DNA of 64,000 bases from positions 2,251 through 66,250 of the forward strand of contig CAJNYU010001410.1 of assembly GCA_905331475.1 (NCBI GenBank). The letters run 5' to 3'. The notes beneath the pieces are model-generated. The model searched no databases. It was given only the letters and a program-made list of their open reading frames with translations, and was not told where the DNA came from. A program made the position numbers and the translations under genes. The DNA comes from Rotaria socialis (lineage: Eukaryota; Rotifera; Eurotatoria; Philodinida; Philodinidae). Shown here piece after piece: positions 49,004 through 60,680 of this stretch; position 1 is the stretch's first letter; each line of letters begins with the position of its first letter.

Positions 49004-51072
49004 TCACACATAAGGGGAAAAGGGAAATGCGATAAAAAAAATATATCCAGTAGCAACGCAAGTCGTATTTGCAGCTATCCAAATAGTGCCTATTGGGCAA
49101 GCACATGTGTCTGCATTACAATAAAGTGATATAAGACATGTATAATTAGATGATGTTAAACATAAACCACTTAATGATGCTCGATTCACTATTATAAAAA
49201 AAGAAAATGTGACAACGAATGAAGACAACAATGCAATTATATATATATCACATTGTAGTAACGTTGAATCATAATATTTTGTGCTTGCGCAGTTACAAAC
49301 CATATCAGACAGAGATAGAGGACAATTACATGCACTTGATACTGTTGGGCAAATCAATGTTGACATACAATCACTATCAAGTACATACATTTGGCTATAA
49401 TTCAAACGTTGCTCTAAATATTTAGAGAAGAAGATAATAAATACATAGGTTTTTTCAAGTATTCTGCAGCTTTCCGAACAGAAATATACACGGCATTGTT
49501 CAAAATTGATGTTCCAATATTTTGTTGAATAATCACATTGACATCGGCTACTATTACAGAAAAGACCTTTAGCTGAATCGCATTCATTTGAACCTATGGT
49601 GCATGACTGATTGATATTATATGCAGTTTCCTAATTAAATAAAATGAACTAAGATAAATTTTTTGAGAAAGAGAGATAAGCCATACGACAAAGATTCGAT
49701 GAATTTAAAAATGTTCCAGCTGAACAAACACAACTCGATACATTCCATACTTTAACGTAGCTGCATATACCAGTACCATTACAAATGAGGCCAACCATTG
49801 ACTTACATTGACTGGATAATGTACATGATTCATTATGCGTTAAAATGGTGCCTAAAAAACACATGAAATAAATCCGTAAAGATTCTTCATCTTTGAGCGA
49901 TTATGGAATTGTTGGATTCTATCGGACACTAGTAAAAAATTAGAATTAAATTCAATAGGCGACTGTAGACAGTAATGATCGATCTGGTCAAGTATAAATA
50001 TTTCATGATGAATTCATCGATAAAATATCAATTTTTATTATTCTTGTCAGTTAATCATCAACGAGTAATAGCTAAGCATTTGTTAAATTATATTTATTCG
50101 TAGAATAACTATAACTATTAAATAGAACAAAGCATTTTGTATCGAATAATCTTTAGTAACCACATAGAATACTGATTAGAAGAGTATTCTATCAAACAGT
50201 TTTTAATAGTAACTGTGAATTTGATAGTTAATTGAAATTTTAAGGAATCAAGTTCTGTAGAACAATATATAAAGCATCAGAAATTTTACAATAAAAATAA
50301 TTCACGTTCAATTAACATATATTTTGGTTGCTTGAACTGTTGTGATGTTTTTTTTCCTAAAAACATAAAATCGTTTGTTCACTTGTATCTAGAAGAAATA
50401 AACGTATGCTTTTGTTTCTATAACTCAACTATTTGATTTATTTAGATAATGCAATGGTCATATGTGATTTAGCTAACTAATAATGTTTATTTCATTTGCT
50501 CATTCGTAATTTTCTAAATTTCTTATCTAAAACTTTTGACGGCATCTTACTTGAATTCACTAGCGCACTCCAACCATATGGTGACGTACAAGAGCAAAAT
50601 CCCGTAGAACAAGAAAGACCTAAAGATGAAATGCATTGATTTGAGCCGATTGTGCACACTTCATTATGGGCAAGAGAATTATCACTCGTATTGTTTGTTG
50701 AAATAGAAAAATAAAATTTGATTCTTTCAAATAGGAGAACAGTACTTTTCTGATGAAGAAACATTTTCACAACAACTCTAATTATAGTACAAATAAAACA
50801 AATGCCAGTAACTGTAATAATGATAACAGTATATGTATCTGGTGTCGTTCCGGTATTGGAGACATCTTCATTCTAAAAGACGAATGAGCTAGTATGTCAA
50901 ATTAATGAATATATGTATGATATAGATTGCATAGACTGAATTTGGATACCATAATGCTTTTCATCATCGTTATAAAAATTAGATTTGGTTCAGGCGGTTT
51001 TCTTGGAATTATTCTCATTTGAACATGTTCATCAAATTGAATATTCTTTTGCGAAATTCGCGGTCGCGACAT
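49004..51072 (-). CDS. Cys-rich single-pass membrane protein (putative, frame problem)
   Basis: Tentative model: exons 51072-50950, 50872-50551 (possibly with an in-frame intron), 49851-49687, about 49629-49490, about 49419-49240 and 49198-49004. A 40-residue basic N-terminus precedes one membrane helix (YTVIIITVTGICFICTIIRVVV). Several short Cys-rich repeats of EB/EGF-like spacing follow (NEVCTIGSNQC, LSCSTGFCSC; NESCTLSSQC, GICSY, SCVCSAGTF; QSCTIGSNEC, LFCNSSRCQC; SACNCPLS, CNCAS; LYCNADTCAC). This suggests type II topology with an extracellular repeat stalk. Joining exon 3 to exon 4 leaves the frame one base off, so it may be a decaying gene, an assembly error or a mis-set exon. The function is unknown. 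Confidence 0.4.
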
Positions 51073-51773
51073 TTCATGATGGATGAACAGTTCGAATGAA
51101 AAAAAATGCGGAAACATCGGATTTGCATCCGATTGTTATGTGTACTTCAAAAAGCGAAAATGTACATCCATTTTTTTCTATAAGGCATAGATCTCATCAA
51201 GATACATCCCTTGTCACTAAATTACAAGGAGNAACCATTTCTTGACGGATCCTTCTCATCTTCGAACTCGACTGAGACATTGATGAGACTGAACTGTGTA
51301 GAAAATTTCATCATGATCTAACTCTCCTTTCGAAAGTTATTGTGTAAACGGACGGCCGGACGGACACACTGACCGATTCTAGAGTGTACTCACTTTTTGA
51401 GTGCACAAAAAAGCAAAGCAATATTTTAAATAAAACACATGTTTATTTTATTTTATTTCCCAAATGGTATAATATGAAGTACGATTGAAAAACAAGGTTG
51501 CTTAGTCGCGTCAAACGGAAACGAGTACAATATGTGCAACATAAAAACAAAGAAGGATGAAGTGATATAATTGTTTTTTCTATCAAGAGAAAAGAGGTAA
51601 GTTTGAAACAGACGACGATGAACAGGAACTGATTGAAAAGTAAGTAACTTCACATTTTTTTAAAACTATTTAAATAAATTTTTATCATTCCATTAAATAA
51701 AAAATTATTCGAATACATGTATAAACAATATTTTTGAGAGAATAGATACATTGACTTTCTTAGATTGATTCAA
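51073..51773. other. Intergenic with repeat-like segment and one ambiguous base
   Basis: Contains an unresolved base (n) at 51232, the only one seen in the window. At about 51290-51415 there is a GC-richer stretch with ACGGACGGCCGGACGGACAC and a GTGTACTCA/TGAGTGCAC hairpin, which reads like the end of a dispersed repeat. Confidence 0.45.
51442..51447 (-). terminator. Poly(A) signal AATAAA (minus strand)
   Basis: TTTATT on the plus strand, read AATAAA on the minus strand, about 330 bases beyond the GPCR stop codon. A closer signal may be used. Confidence 0.25.
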
Positions 51774-52781
51774 TCAAACGTTTGATGTATCTGCATTTGT
51801 ATTGATTGAAATGGCCTTATGATTATGTTTAGGAATATTAGTTTCATAATTAAGTATTTCAGTTTTTTTGATTAATGATTGCCACCATAATTGAATTTGA
51901 TGACGAATTGTTCTATTCCAATATATGATAGCATTGCTATCAATTAAAATGCAGATTAATGGTAAAAGAAGTGTAAAGAAATAAAATATATCGGGAATGT
52001 TTCCTTTTTTATCAAATGCTTCAACTATTATAAATGGTGTCCAACCGATTAGAAAAATAATTGTGAAGAATGAAAATTGCCTTAGTAAACGTACATTTCG
52101 CAGTTTATGCCTATTCAGACGGGACTGTTTTGTACGAGATAGAAGATGCATTTGCCGTGATCGTGTTACATTTAAGTAGGTAACTAAATTCATTAATGAT
52201 ATAAGTATGAATGGAATAATATAAGCAGTAGAAAAATATATAAATAATAATGGTGATTGTTGACTAATAGTACACATTTGAGCTTTTGACTGAAATATTA
52301 TTTGTTGTTTAGGTAAAATTAAACTAATAGTCGGTAAAAGAAAAGCTAATATCCATTTTATTATTAGATACATTTTAATATAATGAGTTGAACTAATTTT
52401 CTTGTTAAACGGATAAATAATTGTTAAAAATCTAACAAATGCTACCAATGTATATGAAAACATAAGACCATGAGAGCTTGATAAAATAAGAGATCCAGTA
52501 AATTGACACAGATATGGATTTACAAGTTTTGTATAAAGAATAGATATTGTTAAACTTACTGACAAAATACAAGCTATAGAAAAAAATATACAAGCGAAGC
52601 AAACATTGATCAAAAGAAGACTTTGTGCAGTACGAAGACGTTTTACAAGAAGTAAACTTGTAATGAGGAGTATATTAATGATAATTATACATAAACAAGT
52701 GGCATATTTAATACTACTTTTCAAAATAATACTTATTAGAACAGACAGAGATATTGAATCGATAACTTCATGTGGTGCCAT
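51774..52781 (-). CDS. Rhodopsin-like GPCR, intronless
   Basis: One exon of 335 residues with seven hydrophobic segments (about residues 11-31, 38-65, 80-110, 132-153, 176-198, 235-255 and 265-287). Class A landmarks are visible but degraded. The end of helix 3 reads AFVRFLTIIYP where DRYxxI is usual, keeping only the Arg. Helix 6 has IGWTPF for the CWxP motif. Helix 7 has DSNAIIYW for NPxxY. This pattern is common in expanded invertebrate orphan receptor families related to peptide receptors. The ligand is unknown. The lack of introns, unlike most neighbours, is in keeping with retroposed or expanded GPCR families. Confidence 0.8.
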   Translation of the reverse strand: MAPHEVIDSISLSVLISIILKSSIKYATCLCIIIINILLITSLLLVKRLRTAQSLLLINVCFACIFFSIACILSVSLTISILYTKLVNPYLCQFTGSLILSSSHGLMFSYTLVAFVRFLTIIYPFNKKISSTHYIKMYLIIKWILAFLLPTISLILPKQQIIFQSKAQMCTISQQSPLLFIYFSTAYIIPFILISLMNLVTYLNVTRSRQMHLLSRTKQSRLNRHKLRNVRLLRQFSFFTIIFLIGWTPFIIVEAFDKKGNIPDIFYFFTLLLPLICILIDSNAIIYWNRTIRHQIQLWWQSLIKKTEILNYETNIPKHNHKAISINTNADTSNV

Positions 52782-53559
52782 TGTATTTTATTCGTTTCAT
52801 ACAGAAATCAAAAGCCTGTAGTCAAGTCAGCATATAAAACAAAGTCTTCGATCAATTGTTCGATAAACAAGATCTTTTATTAATATATACACATAATTGT
52901 CTTTCTCCAATAAAAAGAAAGAATAAAGTATACAAATAAAACAGAAAAAAAACCGAGAAGAGCTATATATTACTCTCATCGATTTCCTCTATTATAAATA
53001 CAGCAAATAAATGCTCAATAAGAAAAATGAGTCAACACGACACTTATGATTTATATAGCAATGAAATATGGAATGACTTTACATAAATCATTTTACTACA
53101 TTTTATGATTTACATCAATAATAATTGTCATGAGATACGAATGAACATTAAGTTTAAGAGATTTATTTCCGAATAAATTAAATTTAGATATTAAGTAACT
53201 TATACATCCGATTTCAAAGTAACAATAAATGATTGTCATTATTTTAAGAATTACTTGAAAAGAAAATATTTGAACACAAAATAGATTGTTTACAAGTCAT
53301 TCGCGAGAGATGACCTTGTTTATTATCGAACACCAAAATTGAAAATACTTTCGTGGTTACCTAAATATACAAAAATTGTAAGAGATAATGATGCGGCAGC
53401 ATAGCTTCCTGACTATGTCAGTAGAATGTTGGAAACATGCAGACAACGCCTTTTCAAAATGACTCAGTCGGTAGGCGAGGCAGCTCAAAACTTCCCAGGG
53501 GAAGAATGAGCGCGTAGGAGGCACAAGGCTGAAAGTATACTTATGTTTACGTCACTATG
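52782..53559. other. Intergenic, GPCR upstream region
   Basis: AT-rich; no gene recognised. Confidence 0.4.
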
Positions 53560-54020
53560 ACACAATTATCGTTGGAGTAGTTGGACTAAATGTCAATGTC
53601 AGTTCTCATTTTACTATTCTCAGCGGAAAACTTTTCGTCTACGCATTTTTCACGCAATTTCAATATTCTCATTATAACTTAGTATTGTAATAAATGTTGC
53701 TGTCACGTAAAGTTATTTTCTTTTACTATGAAAATAATGTGATTTTATAGCAAATATCGGCATTCGATTAAAAAAGGAAAACTTTCAAATGAATACTTCT
53801 AGGTAAACGATGCAACCTACGTATATAGAGTGCAAACGTCTCTTTACGGTAGCTTTACACTCGTTTACAGTGACTCTTACTGTTCGACATAGAGTCTTGA
53901 GGAGTGTAATGACAATAGCATCTTATAATTTTCAAGAACCATAGAAAACGATAATATGATATGTTTTGTTTTTCATATGATAATTCGGTCATTGCAGTCA
54001 TCAAGAGATCTAATATTTAC
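53560..54020. repeat. Diverged direct repeat, copy 1
   Basis: Aligns by eye, in the same orientation, with about 57265-57935. Shared landmarks in the same order are TACGTCACTAT, GAAAA(C/G)TTTTCGTC, CACAATTT/CGCAATTT followed by ATTCATTATAA, ATGATTTTA-like, TACACT(C/A)GTTTAC(A/G)G and GTG(T)AATGACAATA. Neither copy has convincing coding potential. Confidence 0.5.
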
Positions 54021-54236
54021 ATAAAATTATTTTTATAGTATATTATATCAATATTGTCTTGATTCCGATGAATACATATAATGCGGGGTGTGGGTAGATG
54101 AAGAAAACCCTTACAAACGCACCCTCAGTTTGGTTCGTATTAAGTAAATCATTAAATCAAAGGCTGTAATTTGAAAAATTATTTCTTCTAAAACATTTTT
54201 TGTACGCAGTCTATCCCATTCAATTTATTCTTCGAC

Positions 54237-54647
54237 ATGAAAAGTTTAGTTATTTGTGATTTTGAACAATGCATTCAAATTATTTTAGTTGATAGCACGA
54301 ATGCAGGTCGTGGCGGTACGGCCGGAAGACATGAGAAATCGCTGGAAGATGGAAGAAGTATTCTGACCACAGATTGTCATATTTTTTCCAGTGGATTCCG
54401 GTGCGTTCCGGTAGGAATCGATAGTAAATTATTGGAGGAAAATCTGAATATTGCGCCAGTTCTTACAATATTCGGCGGCCGGAACGATCGACTTGGGTAC
54501 AATATGCTACTGAGAAAAACGACCGCGTTACAATGTATAGTTGCCACAAAACATATTTCGATTTATAACCATCATCAGCAAAAAATAGCAAGTAACGCTC
54601 GTTTGCTAGATTCGCTGAGTCCTCGACTGTATGTCGTGCTCTTCTGA
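54237..54647 (+). other. Unidentified open frame of 136 codons
   Basis: An ATG-initiated frame in a locally GC-richer patch (about 54295-54530) inside an AT-rich, repeat-rich region. The predicted peptide has GRGGTAGRHEKSLEDGRSI and VLTIFGGRNDRLGYN, no signal peptide and no family that I recognise. Flanking exons were not found. It could be an exon of an unrecognised gene, a decayed mobile-element fragment or chance. Confidence 0.25.
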
Positions 54648-54813
54648 TATAATTTATTTCGTTGCAAGCTTCAACAACACTAGTCTCCAGTATTTGAAAA
54701 AAATAGATATGATTTTAGACCCTGATACGAAAGTCGATGGCACATTACTAGATCTTGTACACATTTCTATACTTCTTTCTGTCCCGAGCTCATCTGATGC
54801 CACTGTTAATTAA

Positions 54814-55945
54814 GCACCAACAACACACTAAAATTGGCACAATGTATATCATATCATGTAAATACTAAACGTACAGCATACACAAGCAGGGCTATACATA
54901 GCCTAGGTAGAGAAATAGTCAATTTGTGCTACTTAACCTCCCTCCTCCACCTTGCAAGAATGATACTACTTCGGATGATTCAATCAGCCTGAAATTTCCA
55001 GAAAAGCGTGACCGCATAAGGAAATATCCACAGTGTAACATCCATCGTGATATATCAAAGTAGACATGATTTATTGCTAATACATAGTTAAATTTTGGTA
55101 TTTCAGAGAATCATTATAACTTCGTTATTAGAGGAGCCTATGAATCCATGGTTGCTTTCAATGGAGTTAGAATACCATCTAAGTCTTTATGAAATAGGAA
55201 TTTCGAAAAGCATTCCTGTTTAATATTTATAACCACTTTACTGTGGATCCTGTGGGAAAAAACCAAAAACATTTTCGTTTCACAACATTACATCTAGCTG
55301 ATTTCAACTTAGGAATGAATCGTAGAAAACCTGTTTTGTGAAATTTATGTAACTGCACGTGATAGGCAGCAATAAAAGCTTTTAAAAAATACACAAGCAC
55401 TTACAAAGACTATTTTACTTTGTTTGAATATCTTTTACTGAAAATAGTCAGTTATTTTCATTTAGTCCATTTGATAATGTGAAAACGAATTGTATTTAAA
55501 ATAGAGTCCCTGTAAAAAATTCGAAGAATACAGAAGAATCAATAATTATCGAATAGATTTGTTTAAAAAACACGCAAAATTATACTAAAACAAAAGCTTT
55601 TTTAGCAATTTTCTAGTTTTTTTCATTTTTATAGGAAATACAGGAAAATTCATCGAAATATAGGAGAAAAAATAGGAATTTTTAAAAATATAGGAAATAT
55701 AGGACGAATCCGAGGCCAGAAATTTAATTTATACTGATAGTAGAGAAAAGTTCGAAGTTTTCATTCCATAGTATGAAGTTCATAAATAATCCTACAAGTA
55801 GTACTTTCAGATTTAATACTCAACAAAAAGATCTTTTCTGTTACTTCATAAACATTAAAATATATTGAACATTTTAAACAAATTCTAGGCACATTAACCT
55901 TACGTCTCGTGTTCATGACAGTCCTTAAATAGAGTTATTTTACTC
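54814..55945. other. Intergenic, low-complexity AT-rich
   Basis: No gene recognised. Contains A-rich simple sequence with repeated ATAGGAAATA/ATAGGAGAAA motifs around 55630-55705. Confidence 0.4.
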
Positions 55946-56970
55946 ACGAGGGAACCTCTCCAAGTGATACCAACCATTCGGGCTCATATTGTGCTCATAA
56001 GTAGGACCCAGTGATAGGGGTGGGCCATTAACATTAATTTAATATTAATGTTAATGTTTTTCATTAACCATTAATATTAATGGTTAATGTTTTCATGCAA
56101 GCATTAACTTTCCATATTAAGTAATTAATACGTTCGGAGAAAACATTAGCTATTAAGATCAGTTAATTGATTGATAATAGTAGATAATGTTTCCTTAGAA
56201 AAACCTAATTCACTAATATGCAAAAATTAATGTTTTCATGAAAGCATTAACATTAATATTAATGATTAATGAAAACATTAATTTTAAAATTGATGTTAAT
56301 GTTTTTCATTAATCATTAATGTTAATGAATTAATTTTTTCTCAAAAAACATTAACCATTAATATTAATGGTTAATGGAAGTCATTAATTAAGTTCCGTTA
56401 AAAACCTGGCCCACCCCTACCCAGTGAGACTAGAAAAATCTAAAAGATTTCATGCCATTAGGCCTTTCTTTCAAAGCGATGACCCTTTTTACTGAATTGT
56501 CGACCTTGGACAAGGAATTTATAGAAAAACTGAATGAAGGAATTTCGAACTGAAATTTTCCTAACAATAGGTCGCATCGATGTTAGAGGGTTCCGGAAGT
56601 TTCAGTGAAAACGGATGCATCATTCTTTAGATATTGCATATTGATGAAAATGGCCATTTTCCAAAAAATGTCGTAAAATTGACTTCTATTCAATATCTTG
56701 AGAATGATGCATCCGTTTTTACTGAAACTTTCGGAACCTTCTAACATCGATGAGATCTATTGTTAGGAAAAATTTCAATTCGAAATTTCTTCATTCAGTT
56801 TTTCTATAAATTCCTTGTCCAAGGTCGACAATTCAGTAAAAAGGGTCATCACTTTGAAAGAAAGGCCTAATGGCACGAAATCTCTTAGACTCTTTCTAGT
56901 CTCACTGGGTCCTACTTATGAGCACAATATGAGCCCGAATGGTTGGTATCACTTGGAGATGTTCCCTCGT
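55946..56970. repeat. Long palindromic (foldback) element, copy 2
   Basis: The outer ends ACGAGGGAAC (55946-55955) and GTTCCCTCGT (56961-56970) are perfect inverted matches, and the arms stay paired inward to a centre near 56665. The sequence is clearly related to the 24.0-kb palindrome: both share the 'CAAGTGAT...ACC...GGTCTCATAT / GGGCTCATAT...TGCTCATA...GAGACTAG' series. The left arm is interrupted by a hAT-type MITE (56015-56419). The frame at 56815-57000 shares residues with copy 1 (FLVSL..xYE.NM.PNG..HL.MFP). Confidence 0.75.
56015..56419. mobile_element. hAT-type MITE nested in palindrome copy 2
   Basis: A 405-bp insertion with perfect 12-bp terminal inverted repeats, TAGGGGTGGGCC at the left and GGCCCACCCCTA at the right. 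It is flanked by an 8-bp direct duplication CCCAGTGA (56007-56014 and 56420-56427). The 8-bp target duplication and a (C/T)AGGGGTGG end are hallmarks of the hAT superfamily. The interior is made of degenerate direct and inverted copies of ATTAATGTTAATG with no coding capacity, so it is nonautonomous. Confidence 0.85.
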
Positions 56971-57264
56971 CAGTCTACTTTTCATAGAAGTTTTTGTTAA
57001 GGGAAAAATAATCTCTGCTGAGGAAATGTGCTACTTACTGTGAATTTCGTAGATGCATTTAAAAATGTTTTTATGGAGCAGTGTAGAACTAGATGAAAGG
57101 AAGGGTGAAGGCGTGTCTTCTCTTCGTAAACAATTGGTTTCTTAGTCACAACCACAGTCATACTTTACAAATGAATTAATCTGCTTTTTCTGGATTAAAT
57201 GCAACTTTTAGTAGCGAAGACTTCCAGCTTTCCACAGGAGTCAGTGCGATAGAAGTCGGAAACT

Positions 57265-57935
57265 ACATCTGATTACGTCACTATACTGTCAAAACGCGTA
57301 ATTATCTTGGAAATAATGTATTCAAAATGAATTTTATTAACTCCTTATAGAATTCGCAATGAGAAAAGTTTTCGTCGTTTTATTCTTGACACAATTTAAA
57401 GACATTCATTATAAATTACGATCATAATATATTTTTTGTCATGCATAATTAGTTTTTCTACTAAAAGAACAATATGATTTTAGAGCAGTTAATATCGACA
57501 TTATGAATTCAAAAAGACAAAAATGTCTACTGACTAGTCCTAATTGAAAGATACAAACTATAAACGGTGAACTACTAAAATGTCCTCGTCGTTCTATTTC
57601 CTGATCAGGAGACCATCAGAAATACGAAGAAAAGTGAAGTAGACTATAATTATATCGTGATATTCTTATTGTGATTTGCAGTCGAACAACAGTGCAACAA
57701 ATGATGGTAGAGGAGTGGTAGAACGATATAAATATGATCATTTATAGTCAAACGTAAAAGGCAAAATTTTCGTTACAGATAACTATACACTAGTTTACGG
57801 CGATTCGGTATATTTGATGTATACTCTTAAAAAAGTGTGATGACAATAATATTTTACAATTTTTAGGGATCTCATAAAAATAATTATATCTATGATATAT
57901 TTTTGCATATCTTTATTCCTGAAGTCATGTCATCG
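57265..57935. repeat. Diverged direct repeat, copy 2
   Basis: Partner of 53560-54020, same orientation, about 3.7 kb apart, longer because of an insertion in its middle (about 57540-57740). Together the pair encloses the palindromic element and the unidentified frame at 54.2 kb. It may be an old segmental duplication or decayed terminal repeats. Confidence 0.5.
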
Positions 57936-58762
57936 AAAGAACAACTATTTATATTGGGCGATGATAAAATCTACTTTTCGAGTAATTAAATTGTTTCGAG
58001 AGTTCCTTTACTGCGACGTGCATATAAGATAGAATAATCGTAGTTCACATCATAAGTCCAGCTTACATAGTTATCTTCTTATTTCACTGAAATGATAAAG
58101 CACTATCTAATGTGTATGCAAGCTAGAAGTAAATAAGAGTACTTTGATTTGAAAGGACATTATATTACTATCAATGAACAGTTTATCGGAATATTATTAA
58201 ATATCAGCTCTTTTATGATTATATACTTTATAAATTATTTTCAAGCAAACAGTTTTTGGATAGTGTGTCTTCTGTTCATGTTCTGGTTACGATAATTCAT
58301 ATTTCGCATTTTAAATTTTAAATTTTAAATTTTAAAGTTTTAATATCTTTCATCACTTTAAAAAGCATTTTTTGTATCGAATCACCGATAACTTTAATTG
58401 TATTTTTATTTTCATGTAACCAACATTAAACTACATTTATGTTGTCCAATATAACTTAGCGCCATCTCTTGTTGACACTTTCTGATTAATGAAAACAAAA
58501 TCTCACGATGACTCATAAAATAATCATGCATACATTCAATGTTTTTTATTTGTCATAGTCAGAGCAAAGTGCTGTTTCTTCCTTATATTTTTCAAGTCTA
58601 TACTGATAACGTCATGATGCAGCCACTTTTCTTTTTTCTGTCGTGTTTTTTTTATCGATGAATAATTTTACTGACTTATAAACTTACAAAAACGTTTTTT
58701 TTTCTAGATCTGTTTCATATTATTTTTATTTTCATTGAGCTCTTTTCCGTTAATTATTAAAA
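57936..58762. other. Intergenic, CHMP5 promoter side
   Basis: No gene recognised apart from the simple repeat listed separately. Confidence 0.4.
58309..58337. repeat. (TTTTAAA)n simple repeat
   Basis: About four tandem copies of TTTTAAA. Confidence 0.75.
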
Positions 58763-60566
58763 ATGAATCGTCTATTCGGTCAATCAAAGGGCAGCGCTGT
58801 ACCAAAACCTACATTAACTGATACTGCAGCAACACTTGATTCACGAGTTGAAACATTGAATAAACAAATTGCAACAATCGATCAAGGTAAGTTTACTTTT
58901 TGAGAATTTTTAACGATCATCATTTTGTTGCTGTTGTTGGTATTTAGAATTACAAGCTTATAGTAAATTGCCTCCAGCTAGAAAAGTGAATTTTTTATTA
59001 TCAAAAAAAGAAGATATATCTGCTTTGTTTATTTAGGCTGGTCAAAAAGCTAGAGCTATGGGTCTTTTAAGTAAAAAGAAAATGTAAGTATTAAATAGAT
59101 ATTGATTTTCTATTCAATTTCAATATTGAACTCTTACAGGTACGAAAGACAGCGAATGACAATAGAAGGACAAGCGAGTAATATAGGTGCAACTGCATTT
59201 GCTGTTAGTAATATTGAAACACAAAAGCAAATCGTATGAAAACATCTCTTATCATTTTGAAAATTAGCAAATTATCTAAATTTATTGTTCATTTTAGTTT
59301 ACTGGATTAAAAGATGCTAAGAAACAATTAGTTAAAGGCTATAAAGATTTAAAACCTGAAAAAGTTGAAGTAAGTTATATGATTTATTAGAAAATTGTTA
59401 TTGTTTATTAAAAAGCCGTTTTTATCCGACCGTATTGTTTGCGAGATTAATTATTGAAATAAGAACAGTGTATAATCCTTCTTATAACTTCATATTTCGA
59501 TTGGAAATAAAATAATGTGTATAATTAAAATCTTGTTTAGGTTTTTTTGTCTCTCTCTCTATGTAATACGCAGAATTCATGTCTAATACATCTGTTGATC
59601 TGAAATAGAATTATAACTACTAAAAGAGCAGGTCTTAATATTGAAGTTCTGATGTTTTCATAATGAATCATTTTCGATGAGGTGTGTCATATGTATTTCA
59701 TAACTTACAGACAAATAAATTTTGTCACGAATGATACAAAAAAATGTTTAGTTTAGATCAGTACATCATAGGAGATTTTTTTAGAAGAGCTTCAAATTTT
59801 AAGTCAAAAACTTAAAATTAACAAGATCTCACTAGATATCTTAGAAAAAAATTTTCAAGCTCAAACATTGAGTAGTAGTCAATCATGCTATAAAACATGC
59901 AAAACTCCTGAAAATATAACCAAAGAAATCAATACATATTAACTATTGAAGATTTTTTTCGGAGCAATATCAATGAATTCTGAAATAGCTTGTCTTGAGC
60001 AAAACTTGTCATCACTGAAAAGTACTTTAGGCAAGTCAAAAAAAGATTGATTCTTCACATTTATTATCCATCTTCATCTAGCAGTGCCAGTATTTCGAAT
60101 TAAAAAACATGAAATGAGATGATACCATTTACAAAATGATTTTATTTAGTCACTTATGGATGATCTTGATGATCAACTACTTGATCAAGAAGAAATGAAC
60201 GATATGTTCAGTCGACCGATCGGCCAAGATACGTACATGACTGATGCTGATCTCGAAAGTGGTATGCAGAAAAATATTAGTGTTTAATATATATAGTATT
60301 TGTATTTCTCTAAAAGAATTGGCTGGTCTTGCTGAAGAAGAATTTGGTATGGATTCTAATGCAATGCTTAATGATCTACATGCACCGACCGTTCCTGCTC
60401 ATACACTTGATAGTGGCCGAGCAGGAGTTTCGACAACTAAAGTTTGTATTGATCTGTTGTTTGTTACTTATTTTTATATTCTTACTTCTTGCTTTGTAAT
60501 TAGGACGGTGTTATGGTTGATGAATTTGGTTTACCAAAACTACCTGCATCAGGCATGAAGAATTAA
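58763..60566 (+). CDS. CHMP5: ESCRT-III subunit CHMP5
   Basis: Eight exons: 58763-58886, 58948-58985, 59037-59083, 59140-59233, 59298-59369, 60150-60261, 60317-60441 and 60504-60566; 224 residues (human 219). It is an ESCRT-III-associated protein (yeast Vps60) acting with LIP5/Vta1 and Vps4 in multivesicular body sorting. The N-terminus MNRLFGQSKGSAVPKPTLTD, the basic helix GQKARAMGLLSKKKMYERQR and the C-terminus DGVMVDEFGLPKLPAS match the family closely, with acidic helices (DDLDDQLLDQEEMND) between. Intron 5 is long (780 nt) with nothing recognisable in it. Confidence 0.95.
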
Positions 60567-60674
60567 TGCGTTTGATTTTGTATTAAATGACTGATGAATT
60601 TATCTTTTTCTTGTATAAACATTGAATTTGTCCTATTACTTTTCTTTTTCTTTCTTTCGCTTTCGAATCTATGA

Positions 60675-60680
60675 AATAAA
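60675..60680 (+). terminator. Poly(A) signal AATAAA
   Basis: AATAAA about 110 bases after the CHMP5 stop codon. Confidence 0.5.
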
